A stretch of DNA of 64,000 nt from Bryobacteraceae bacterium (GTDB taxonomy: Bacteria > Acidobacteriota > Terriglobia > Bryobacterales > Bryobacteraceae): positions 124,001-188,000 of the forward strand of contig CANGYQ010000003.1 in NCBI GenBank assembly GCA_947458745.1. Reading direction: 5' to 3'. Positions 9,685 through 17,463 of the stretch are shown one piece after another. How positions within the stretch are numbered: the first letter of the stretch is position 1; every line of letters begins with the position of its first letter. The notes under the pieces were generated by a model, which ran no database searches, was not told the origin of the DNA, and was given only the letters and a program-made list of their open reading frames with translations. The translations under genes and the position numbers were made by a program.

Positions 9685-10032
9685 ATGCCGGTTGAGATCG
9701 CCTTTGAGAAACACGCAGATGTGCACGTAGTGGCCCTCCGGGGCCGCTTGGACGCCTCCGGGTCGCCGGAGTTGGAACGCCAGCTCAGCGACGCCATTGG
9801 AGCGGGCCACAAAAGGCTGTTGATTGACTGTTCGGAGCTTCGCTATGTCAGCAGCGCGGGCTTGGGGGCGTTTCTGGCCTCGGCCAAGCTGGCCCAGTCC
9901 AGCGGCGGATCGATGAGCTTCGCGGGCCTTACGCAGCATGTGCGGTCAGTTTTTGACATGGTGGGGTTCTTTAGCCTGTTTGAGGTTTACTCCACCCGCG
10001 AAGAAGGCCTTTCGGCCGGAGGGGGTGCCTAG
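9685..10032 (+). CDS. STAS-domain anti-sigma factor antagonist
   Basis: A 115-residue single-domain STAS protein of the SpoIIAA/RsbV type. S57, in YVSSAGLGAFL, aligns with the serine phosphorylated by anti-sigma kinases. Such proteins bind an anti-sigma factor and release the sigma factor. A shine-like CAGGAG lies upstream of ATG 9685. It is transcribed away from the permease-GHKL fusion gene, 202 bp apart, which suggests that the fused domain is its partner. No sigma factor gene is present nearby. Confidence 0.88.
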   Translation: MPVEIAFEKHADVHVVALRGRLDASGSPELERQLSDAIGAGHKRLLIDCSELRYVSSAGLGAFLASAKLAQSSGGSMSFAGLTQHVRSVFDMVGFFSLFEVYSTREEGLSAGGGA

Positions 10033-10201
10033 CAGCCGTCGGAAGTAAGATCCGCGCGTAGCCCAGGATCAGGCCTTGGAGTTTGCCAGCTCACTAGATT
10101 GTGCGTTGCTGTGAGCGGGGTTCGCTTCAGATCACAAATCTTCGCAACGCCGGACAGCCGGCACGCCACCGGAAATTGGCCGCAGAACAAAGGATGTCTC
10201 A

Positions 10202-11347
10202 TTGAAAATCAACCGCCGCGCCGCGGACCGTCTGCGGCAGGGTCACGTCTGGGTTTATGTCTCTGACCTGTTGCCAGGTGCTACGGCTGAACCGGGCGAA
10301 GTGGTTCGCGTAGAGGACGAGAAAGGCCGCTTCATTGGCCAGGCCCACTATTCGTCCAGCTCGCAGATTGCCCTGCGGTTACTCACCCGTGACGCTACCC
10401 CCGTCGACCGCGACTTTCTGCGGGCGCGCATCCTGGCGGCCTTTGAATACCGGGAACGGCTGCGGCCCTACTCTCCTCCCACGGATGCGCTGCGCCTGAT
10501 CTTTTCCGAAGCGGATCAACTCCCCGGGCTGATTGTCGACCGCTACGGGGAGACGCTTTCGGTCCAGTTGGTGACCCAAGGCATGGACCGGCTGGAGCCG
10601 CTGATTCTCGAGATCCTGGAAGAGCTCTGCCGGCCTGCCGGAATCGTGTTGCGCAACGATGGCGCGGTGCGGGCCAAGGAGTCACTTGCCCGCGAGGTTC
10701 GTCTGATCGGCGAGGTCCCGGAGCAGGCTGAAATCTGGATGAACGGCTTTGTCTGGTCGGCCGATCTCCGCCAAGGCCAGAAGACCGGGCTGTTTCTTGA
10801 CCAACGCGAGAATTACATGGCGGCGCAGAAGTACGCGCACGGCCGGGCGCTGGATTGCTTCACTTCTTCGGGCGGCTTTGCGTTGCACCTGGTGAAGGTC
10901 TGTTCCGAGATTGACGCCGTGGACGCGTCTGAGGCCGCCATCGCCCGGGCGGCGGCCAATGCGGAAGCCAACGGCATCAGCCATATCAACTTTCACCGGG
11001 CCAATGTGTTTGACTACCTGGCCGGGTCTCGCCGGTTTGAGACGATTGTGCTCGATCCACCGGCCTTTGCCAAAAGTAAAGCTTCGCTGGACAAGGCGCT
11101 GGCGGGTTACAAGGAGATCAACCAGAAAGCACTGCGGCTGCTATCGCCGGGCGGTGTGCTGGTCACCTGCTCCTGCTCGCAGCACGTCAGCGAAACGATG
11201 TTCCAGGAAGTGCTGGCCGCGGCGGCGCTGGATGCGGGCAAGACGCTGCGCATTCTCGAACGCCGGGTGCAGGCCAGTGATCACCCGGTGCTGCTCAGCG
11301 TCCCGGAGACGCTTTATCTGAAGTGCATGATCGCGGAAGTGGTGTAG
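10202..11347 (+). CDS. rlmI: Class I SAM-dependent rRNA (cytosine-C5) methyltransferase, RlmI-like
   Basis: The 381-residue protein has an N-terminal PUA domain (about 1-75) and a Rossmann methyltransferase domain. Motif I appears as CFTSSGGFALHLV, motif IV as VLDPPAFAKSK, and the catalytic-Cys region as VTCSCSQHVS, as in RlmI, which makes m5C1962 in 23S rRNA. The start is a TTG at 10202 preceded by AAAGGA at a suitable distance. The last 53 bp overlap the 3' end of the convergent cyclase-like gene. Confidence 0.88.
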   Translation: MKINRRAADRLRQGHVWVYVSDLLPGATAEPGEVVRVEDEKGRFIGQAHYSSSSQIALRLLTRDATPVDRDFLRARILAAFEYRERLRPYSPPTDALRLIFSEADQLPGLIVDRYGETLSVQLVTQGMDRLEPLILEILEELCRPAGIVLRNDGAVRAKESLAREVRLIGEVPEQAEIWMNGFVWSADLRQGQKTGLFLDQRENYMAAQKYAHGRALDCFTSSGGFALHLVKVCSEIDAVDASEAAIARAAANAEANGISHINFHRANVFDYLAGSRRFETIVLDPPAFAKSKASLDKALAGYKEINQKALRLLSPGGVLVTCSCSQHVSETMFQEVLAAAALDAGKTLRILERRVQASDHPVLLSVPETLYLKCMIAEVV

Positions 11348-12104
11348 GGTGCTGGGGTAGTCCTCTGCCGTTGGGGTCGTAGTCCCGATTGGTTGGCCAG
11401 ACCAAAAACGGATCGTAGTCGCCGGTGATGGCGTTGCGGAAATCACCCCTGGGCCAGGAGGCGTGGCCCAGGGGGTTGGTCATCGCCAGCAGCGCCTCAT
11501 ACCTGGTGCCGAAGACGGCCGGCATGTAATAGCTTCGTGGCAGGGCGCCTACTTCCTGCGTGAACCTGACCAAGGCCGAATTGTTCACGTAGATGCCCCA
11601 GACGTTCTGGCCCTGTTCCTGTTTCGATACCACGATATAGTTGAAGTGAATGGCCGTGGTGTGCGTGGCGACGCCATCGAAAAAGTGGGTATTGCCCTTG
11701 ACGGGCTCCAGGCGGATCAAGCCTTTTTGCTGCAGCCAAAGCAACTGTTCCGGGTAGATCTTCAGCGGCGTCACCGAGGCTTGCCAGCCGGCGTGGTTCT
11801 TATCCTCCAGCGCCTCGGCATGCTCCTTGCGGTTGAAGGCCTCATTGGCTAGGCCCTTCTTGTTCAGCCGCGGGTCGCGCATGACGAAACCGGCCATCGG
11901 GCCCCAATCGCAGGACTTGGCGTGCACGCGGAAGCCCTTGGTGTCGTAGCCATGCTCCAACAACTGGCGGCAGGTAGGACCCGGAGCACGGCTCAGGATC
12001 ACGACGTCCTCTCTCTTAGCGATCGCCTTAAACGATTCCGCGTGGCTGGCGGGCATGCCAATAGCATCGCGCCGGAATGCCGCATCGTTGATTCGCAGTG
12101 CCAT
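11295..12104 (-). CDS. Edema-factor/ExoY-type nucleotidyl cyclase domain, C-terminally truncated
   Basis: Started at ATG 12104, the product has 269 residues. The stretch HGYDTKGFRVHAKSCDWGP matches the catalytic core of class II adenylyl cyclase toxins (anthrax edema factor, ExoY). K56, H61 and K63 have the same spacing as edema factor K346, H351 and K353. Further on, ITGDYDPFLVWP carries D229 and D231, matching the paired metal-binding aspartates (LTADYDLFALAP in edema factor). The region that should follow, with the catalytic His/Asn near the C-terminus of ExoY, is absent: the frame ends about 40 residues later inside rlmI. I see no signal peptide or secretion tag. It is likely a remnant or a divergent short form. 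Confidence 0.75.
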   Translation of the reverse strand: MALRINDAAFRRDAIGMPASHAESFKAIAKREDVVILSRAPGPTCRQLLEHGYDTKGFRVHAKSCDWGPMAGFVMRDPRLNKKGLANEAFNRKEHAEALEDKNHAGWQASVTPLKIYPEQLLWLQQKGLIRLEPVKGNTHFFDGVATHTTAIHFNYIVVSKQEQGQNVWGIYVNNSALVRFTQEVGALPRSYYMPAVFGTRYEALLAMTNPLGHASWPRGDFRNAITGDYDPFLVWPTNRDYDPNGRGLPQHPTPLPRSCTSDKASPGR

Positions 12105-12130
12105 CAAGGTAGTGAGCCAAATCTTAGCAG

Positions 12131-12291
12131 GTGAAAGGGGTGCTGGGAGGGGTGGCCAGATGCTTTGCTCCATCCGCCCGCCAACCCTGATACCGGAATC
12201 AGTGAATGCTGAGCCCTCAGATCATCCGTGAGTACGACGTAAGCCGGTGTGGCGGTTGAGCAGTTGCTTTCGCCCGACATTGAAAGTGCTG
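12131..12291 (+). pseudogene. Broken duplicate of the phosphohexomutase upstream region and first codons
   Basis: This stretch is a degenerate copy of 13300-13460, the upstream region and first about 25 codons of the intact phosphohexomutase gene. Shared blocks include CATCCGCCCGCCAACCCTGA, GTGAATGCTGAGCCCTCAGA and CAGTTGCTTTCGCCCGACAT. From ATG 12206 the copy reads MLSPQIIREYDV like the real gene, then drifts and meets a stop within 20 codons. It is non-functional. The two copies flank the PEP-CTERM gene at 12446-12982. Confidence 0.85.
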
Positions 12292-12360
12292 GCCATCCCG
12301 CGTGGGATCGACCCGCAATGGGCGGTGGCCAGAATTCGTGAGCAGGTATTCAGAAACAGC

Positions 12361-12399
12361 AATGGCCTGATCGGGGCATAATGCCCGGACCAGGCCATT
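12361..12399 (-). terminator. Hairpin downstream of a PEP-CTERM gene
   Basis: AATGGCCTG (12361-12369) and CAGGCCATT (12391-12399) are perfect reverse complements, with partial pairing inside the arms. The hairpin is about 50 bp beyond the stop of the minus-strand PEP-CTERM gene. The following minus-strand bases (GCTGTTTCTG) are only weakly T-rich, so terminator function is probable rather than certain. Confidence 0.5.
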
Positions 12400-12445
12400 T
12401 GCGCATCAAAGCGATCCCGGCACAACAGGCCGGCTTCGGGTGGCA

Positions 12446-12982
12446 CTAGCAGGAGCGGCGGCGGAAGGCCAGGAAAGCAATCGCCGCGCCGGCCAGGGCG
12501 ATCGTCCCGGGCTCAGGCACCGGCGCAGCTAACGCACTGAGAACCGCCGCGCCCCCACCAAACGGGGAAGTGTCGGCCTTGATGGTGATCGAGTGGCTAC
12601 CGCCAGCCAGAATAAACTGGCCGATGCTGTAGTTCGCATTATTCAGGGCGCAGCCGATGTCGTCACCGCAACCGCCCCCCCTGCCTGGAGCGGAAGTGAG
12701 ACCCAGAGAAACCCCCCAATTGAACACCTCAAACCTGTCTCCGGATGAAAACAAGTCTAGAACCGTCAAGGTTGCCGGGCCACTGAAGGTCCAGGGTGAG
12801 TCGACCGTCTTATCGGCCACAGGATTAGTCGCGGTCGAGCAGAAAGGGCAAAGGTAGGTAGAGGAGCCGACTCCGCCGAACCCGAACTGATACCAGGTGC
12901 CATTCGTTGCGATGGCCCCTGCGAACATAGTGGCGGACGACACAGCGATAAGCGCCCCGGCCGCGAAAAGCGATTTTAACAT
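12446..12982 (-). CDS. PEP-CTERM sorting domain protein
   Basis: A 178-residue exported protein. It has a signal peptide (LKSLFAAGALIAVSSATMFAGA), a beta-rich body with Cys pairs (LCPFC, GGGCGDDIGCAL), and a C-terminal sorting signal: VPEPGTIALAGAAIAFLAF followed by basic RRR. The PEP motif, hydrophobic segment and Arg cluster are the hallmark of proteins handled by an exosortase. No exosortase gene lies in the window. The body resembles no catalytic family I know. It sits between two copies of the mutase 5' region, suggesting insertion or duplication. Confidence 0.85.
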   Translation of the reverse strand: MLKSLFAAGALIAVSSATMFAGAIATNGTWYQFGFGGVGSSTYLCPFCSTATNPVADKTVDSPWTFSGPATLTVLDLFSSGDRFEVFNWGVSLGLTSAPGRGGGCGDDIGCALNNANYSIGQFILAGGSHSITIKADTSPFGGGAAVLSALAAPVPEPGTIALAGAAIAFLAFRRRSC

Positions 12983-13374
12983 TTGGAAGTATCTTTTAAA
13001 GAGTTTTGGAGTTATCCGACAAGAAAGGTATCACGAATCGGACCTACAATTCAATGATTATTGGCGTAGGATTTGTTTGAAAAGCACTAGTCGCCCATCC
13101 CCCCTGAAATGCCGCCCAAGTTCTCGTGGCCACGCTTCAACAACAGGCAAGTCCCCCGGGTGTCCGGCATAAGATCACGGTGACGTCTGATCGATCGCCA
13201 TCCTGGAGTCCGTCGGCGGGCGGGCACGCCGCTGGCCTCATGCGGGAAGTCAGCCGCTCGAGACGAAGTGCCGGGCGCGGTTGCGGGAAATGTGACCCGG
13301 TGAAAGGGGGGCTCGAACAAGTCGCCCGATGCTTTACGCCATCCGCCCGCCAACCCTGATACCGTAATCAGTGA

Positions 13375-14736
13375 ATGCTGAGCCCTCAGATCTTCCGTGA
13401 GTACGATATCCGCGGCGTGGCGGATGAGCAGTTGCTTTCGCCCGACATTGAAGTGTTGGGACAGGCCTATGGCACTTATTTGAAGCGCCATGCCGGCCCA
13501 AACATTACGCTGGGCCGGGACACGCGGTTGAGCGGTCCCCGGCTGCATGAAGCCCTGCTGAAAGGCCTGCTGAAGGCCGGATGCCATGTCACTGACATTG
13601 GTATCGTGCCGACACCGCTGCTGTACTATTCTGTTTACCACTTGAAGACCAACGGCGGCATTATGATCACGGGCTCCCATAATCCGGCCGAGTTCAATGG
13701 CTTTAAGGGCATGACCTCGGAAACTTCGCTCCATGGCGAGGAGATCCAGAAGCTGTATCACATGATCGAATCCGGTGACCTGGATACTGGCGAGGGCAGC
13801 GTGAAGTCAGCCGACGTGGTCACTCCCTACGTCGATGAGATCGCCAGCCAGTTCAACTGGGCTCGCCGCGTGAAGGTGGTCTTCGATGGCGGTAACGGCG
13901 TCGCCGGACCCGTGATGACGCGCTTGGCCCAGAAGCTGAACATCGATTCGACCGAGCTGTTCTTCGACATGGACGGCAACTTCCCCAACCATCACCCGGA
14001 CCCGACGGTGGAGAAGAACCTGAAGCATCTCGTCGCCGCCGTCAAGGAACAAGGCGCCGAACTGGGCATTGCTTTCGATGGCGACTCGGACCGCATCGGC
14101 GCCGTCGATGAGCACGGCAACGTCGTCTGGGGCGATATTCTGATGCTGATCTACGGCCGTGAGATCCTGACCCGCAAGCCCGGCGCGACGTTTATCGGCG
14201 AAGTGAAGTGCTCACAGGTACTTTACGACGAGCTGAAGCGCCTGGGCGGCAACCCGATCATGTACCGCACCGGCCACTCCCTGATCAAGGCCAAGATGAA
14301 GGAAGAGCATGCGGAACTCGCTGGTGAGATGTCCGGCCACATGTTCTTTGGCGACCGCTACTACGGCTTCGATGATGCCCTCTACGCCGCCTGCCGCCTG
14401 ATCGAGATCGTCTCCAACAGCGGCAAGCCTCTTTCCGGCCAAACCGAGATGCTGCCCAAGACGGTGGTGACGCCTGAGATCCGCTTCGACTGTCCAGACG
14501 ACAAAAAGTTCGAAGTAGTGCGCCGCATGGTGGAGCGCTTCAAGAAGACCCACAACGTGGTCGACATCGACGGCGTCCGCGTCTTGTTCGAGCATGGCTG
14601 GGGCCTGGTCCGCGCTTCCAACACGCAGCCCGTGCTGGTGATGCGCTTTGAGGCGACAACGCAGGCGCTGGTTGATCAATACAAGGCTGAAGTGGATCAG
14701 GCCCTGGCCGAAGAAACCGCCGCGGTCATGGGCTAG
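13375..14736 (+). CDS. Phosphomannomutase/phosphoglucomutase
   Basis: A 453-residue alpha-D-phosphohexomutase of the AlgC/ManB type. It interconverts hexose 1- and 6-phosphates for nucleotide-sugar and polysaccharide synthesis. The phosphoserine loop is TGSHNP with S101; the metal loop is FDGDSDRIG near 236-242. The sugar-specificity segment GEMSGHMFF matches the phosphomannomutase/phosphoglucomutase branch. The C-terminal domain has the phosphate-binding RASNTQP segment. A degraded copy of its first codons and upstream DNA lies about 1.17 kb upstream. Confidence 0.95.
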   Translation: MLSPQIFREYDIRGVADEQLLSPDIEVLGQAYGTYLKRHAGPNITLGRDTRLSGPRLHEALLKGLLKAGCHVTDIGIVPTPLLYYSVYHLKTNGGIMITGSHNPAEFNGFKGMTSETSLHGEEIQKLYHMIESGDLDTGEGSVKSADVVTPYVDEIASQFNWARRVKVVFDGGNGVAGPVMTRLAQKLNIDSTELFFDMDGNFPNHHPDPTVEKNLKHLVAAVKEQGAELGIAFDGDSDRIGAVDEHGNVVWGDILMLIYGREILTRKPGATFIGEVKCSQVLYDELKRLGGNPIMYRTGHSLIKAKMKEEHAELAGEMSGHMFFGDRYYGFDDALYAACRLIEIVSNSGKPLSGQTEMLPKTVVTPEIRFDCPDDKKFEVVRRMVERFKKTHNVVDIDGVRVLFEHGWGLVRASNTQPVLVMRFEATTQALVDQYKAEVDQALAEETAAVMG

Positions 14737-14770
14737 GGAGCTTTCTCTATCGGCGGTGACTTGAGCCACT

Positions 14771-14825
14771 AATGCCACTCTGCAATGAGCGGCGGATTCC
14801 TAGCCGCCCGATGCCGAGTGGCATT
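14771..14825. repeat. Perfect 10-bp inverted repeat with inner stem
   Basis: AATGCCACTC (14771-14780) pairs perfectly with GAGTGGCATT (14816-14825). Inside, GGCGG (14791-14795) can pair with CCGCC (14804-14808). The structure lies 35 bp after the phosphohexomutase stop and 138 bp before the next PEP-CTERM gene. It may terminate the mutase transcript or act as a leader element; there is no clear T-run. Confidence 0.5.
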
Positions 14826-14962
14826 GACACACCCTGGAAATGGGTGCATGATTTAGCCAGCCGCAATGGAAGCGGTAGCGGACCAGCGCTGCCGGACTCG
14901 TGTTGGCGCGGACTGGTTATGCCCTCCCTTCGCCGCTTACGCGATAGCGAAAGGACTTTATC

Positions 14963-16192
14963 ATGAACTCGTCGAACCGGTTGAGTTTGGCGCTGACGAT
15001 CGTCTTGGTAGCTGCGGGTCCAGCCACGCCAGGTCCGATCACCCAATCACCTGCAATTGGGAGTTTTGATTGGACGAAGAGGGTGAGTTTCTACGATGTG
15101 TGGGATCCGCCGACAGCCCAGTATCTCACGCACGCCCTTGCGGCTGACAGGCATAAAGTTGATCACCATGACAGTGCAAACGGAACTGCCGTTTATGGCG
15201 GCCTGCCAGTGGGATTGGAAAGGGATGGTAAAGAACAGGTGCCAGGGGTAAATGGCATCAACGGGGCACAGCCCAAGAGTGCCCTGCACTACTGGAGTAA
15301 GTCAAGTCCTATTCCAGAGGAGGCGCTGAACAAAGAAGTCACGGCTAAGTCCACTCACGCCGATAGCAGCGCGAGCGTGACAATCTCTTATCAACTAGGA
15401 TTAATAACCCCCGGCACAATTGCCGTTGCAGTCAATGCGAAGGGCCAGGCGGTGGCGAGGAAACCTCCCGCCACTCCGGAACACATACCCGAGACGGTAT
15501 TTGCAGACGCTTTGGCGGCGGCCCAAGTTTTTGTGAAAGGTAAGATGGATTCAAAGTCCATCCAGAAGGGCCAAGGAAAAGTTACGGAACTACCAGTCAC
15601 GGGAGATGGGTTTTTCAAGTTGGTCGGGCAAACCGAAAAATTCGGTGGGCAAGCCGCAGCAAAGACAGCGGAGTTTAAAGACCCGCTCTACCTCGAAGTT
15701 CTCGACCCCATGACGGGAACTTTCTGGAACGAAGAACTCTTTAATTTGAGTGGCTTCATCGACGGGGATGGGGAGATCGGCTTCGGCGCCATGGGATTAA
15801 CGTTGGTGGGCGGTAGCCAGTCGGACATTGGGTTCTCGGTGCGTACGCCTAGCAGCTGGGTATTGAATCCGATCTCCGGCGAGGCGACGATCCGCAATGG
15901 CCTTTTCAACGCCACCGGTGATCTGGCGCTGCTGCCCTGGACGATTTCCTCCAGTGGAGGCAGTACCACCGCGACGGTTGCGCCCACCGCCTTCAAGTAT
16001 GACTTCACCCTGGTTGTTCAGCCATCCGGGCTGGGTGCCCCCTCGCAGGACCTTGAGACAACCTGGTCTGATCGTTCCAGCTTCTATGTCAGCGCCTATG
16101 TCACTGTCCCCGAACCTGCCACCTCCACCCTCCTTGGATTGTCGCTGGTGGCACTGGGACTCGCCCGGCGGAACCGCGGCCCATCTGTTTAG
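14963..16192 (+). CDS. PEP-CTERM sorting domain protein, 409 residues
   Basis: AAAGGA precedes ATG 14963 at good spacing. The product has a signal peptide (NRLSLALTIVLVAAGPATPG), a long beta-rich region without known enzymatic motifs, and a C-terminal PEP-CTERM tail (VPEPATSTLLGLSLVALGLA then RRNRG). It should be exported and anchored or processed by an exosortase system located elsewhere. The mature part contains Gly/Thr/Ser-rich segments typical of secreted matrix proteins. Function unknown. Confidence 0.82.
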   Translation: MNSSNRLSLALTIVLVAAGPATPGPITQSPAIGSFDWTKRVSFYDVWDPPTAQYLTHALAADRHKVDHHDSANGTAVYGGLPVGLERDGKEQVPGVNGINGAQPKSALHYWSKSSPIPEEALNKEVTAKSTHADSSASVTISYQLGLITPGTIAVAVNAKGQAVARKPPATPEHIPETVFADALAAAQVFVKGKMDSKSIQKGQGKVTELPVTGDGFFKLVGQTEKFGGQAAAKTAEFKDPLYLEVLDPMTGTFWNEELFNLSGFIDGDGEIGFGAMGLTLVGGSQSDIGFSVRTPSSWVLNPISGEATIRNGLFNATGDLALLPWTISSSGGSTTATVAPTAFKYDFTLVVQPSGLGAPSQDLETTWSDRSSFYVSAYVTVPEPATSTLLGLSLVALGLARRNRGPSV

Positions 16193-16231
16193 AATATCGC
16201 CCGGGGGGCGGCCTTATGCTGGTGAGTGTCT

Positions 16232-17368
16232 ATGACGTGCCTGTTTGCACTCGCCCTGCTACTCGCGGATGACCCGGAGCGGCTCACCTACCACCGGGTC
16301 ACCAACCCGCGCAGCCCGTCGCCACAACCGCGCGCCGAGGAGACGGAGATCCCGTCCCTGGTGGCCAAGCTGAAACACTCCAGCGATTGGCCGGACCATG
16401 CGCGACCCAAGCTGCATCGCCAATGGGAGCAGATCCTCGGCAAGCTGCAACCCACCGCCGCTGATCGCCAATGGTTCGGCGACTTGCGGCAGGCGCGGAT
16501 CATCAAGACTGAAGACCGCGGCACCTATGAGCGCATCGAACTAGAGATCCCGCTGGAGCGTGACTTCTTCCAGCCGCACGTGCTGCTGAAGCCCAAAGGC
16601 AAAGGCCGCTTCCCGGCTGTCATCGCCTGGACCTCCACCACGCCGGACTATCGCGCGCCGGAGCAGTGGTGGGGCCAGTGGCTGGCCGAACACGGCTACG
16701 TGGTGCTGTGCGGCTGGTCGCACATCCGGAACTATCGCGATGGCTCCAGTTACCGCAATGCCGTGAGCGAGAAAGTCTACCAACGGTTCGGCCGCTGGTT
16801 GGGGATGGGTAAGATGGTGCACGATGTGCGCCGGGAGACGGAGTATTTGCGCACGTTGGGCATCGTCGACCGCGACCGCATCGGCTTTATCGGCTTCTCC
16901 TTAAGCGCCAAGACGGCGCTCTACGTCGCCGCCTTCGCCCCGGAGATCGCGGCGGTGGTTTCGGTGGACCCGCATATCGCCATCAACGGCGGCACCAACT
17001 GGTTCGCGCCCTGGTACCTCGACTGGACCCGCGAATTCCCCGACATCCCCACGCCGCAACACACCGTCCTCAGCCTGCTCGACACCGACCCGCAGCGCCC
17101 GGGCCTGGAACATGACCATCACGAAATCCTCGCTCTGGCCGCCCCCAAACCGCTGCTGATCCTGGGCGGCAGCGACACGGAAGATGCTGGCGGCGATTCG
17201 GATGACCGCCAAAGCTGGGGCTACGTCAATCGCGCGCTGGAGGTCTACAAGCTTTATGGCGCGGGGCACCGGTTGCAGTATGTGCTGACTGCTGAAGGAC
17301 ATAAGCCCAATGGTCCGCTGACGGATGAGGCGTGGCGGACGTTTTTTGAGCGGTGGTTGAAGAAGTAG
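16232..17368 (+). CDS. Alpha/beta hydrolase (dienelactone hydrolase / acetyl-xylan-esterase-like)
   Basis: I choose ATG 16232, preceded by GGTGAG six bases upstream; a GTG two codons earlier is possible. A short signal-like N-terminus (TCLFALALLLADDP) is followed by an alpha/beta hydrolase fold. The nucleophile elbow is GFSLSAK, the probable acid lies in LGGSDTEDAG, and the His in TAEGHKPN. Relatives are large secreted esterases acting on plant-polymer or xenobiotic esters. The real substrate cannot be read from the sequence. Confidence 0.72.
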   Translation: MTCLFALALLLADDPERLTYHRVTNPRSPSPQPRAEETEIPSLVAKLKHSSDWPDHARPKLHRQWEQILGKLQPTAADRQWFGDLRQARIIKTEDRGTYERIELEIPLERDFFQPHVLLKPKGKGRFPAVIAWTSTTPDYRAPEQWWGQWLAEHGYVVLCGWSHIRNYRDGSSYRNAVSEKVYQRFGRWLGMGKMVHDVRRETEYLRTLGIVDRDRIGFIGFSLSAKTALYVAAFAPEIAAVVSVDPHIAINGGTNWFAPWYLDWTREFPDIPTPQHTVLSLLDTDPQRPGLEHDHHEILALAAPKPLLILGGSDTEDAGGDSDDRQSWGYVNRALEVYKLYGAGHRLQYVLTAEGHKPNGPLTDEAWRTFFERWLKK

Positions 17369-17390
17369 CACCGCCCTGGAGCGGCCGGAA

Positions 17391-17463
17391 TGAGCGATAG
17401 ATCGCCTTGTCATCGCTCATATATCCGCGTATTATGAGCGATAGAAACCGTCTCTATCGCTCA
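17391..17463 (+). promoter_or_regulatory. Two palindromes of TGAGCGAT over the fic start codon
   Basis: The octamer TGAGCGAT occurs four times in 73 bp as two inverted pairs. The first pair is 17391-17398 with 17412-17419. The second is TGAGCGATAGA (17435-17445) with TCTATCGCTCA (17453-17463), an 11-bp perfect palindrome whose last base is the A of the fic ATG. Repeated palindromes overlapping a start codon look like an operator for self-repression, plausibly by the winged-helix part of the Fic protein. An RNA hairpin hiding the start codon is an alternative. Confidence 0.75.

Noticed and set aside
8698..9939. Long open frame opposite the permease gene and across its start
   Set aside because: Its translation is Gly/Ala/Arg/His-rich shadow sequence; the other reading gives a clear permease and STAS protein.
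13087..13761. Open frame antisense to the phosphohexomutase start
   Set aside because: No family resemblance; it overlaps a well-supported gene and its upstream region.
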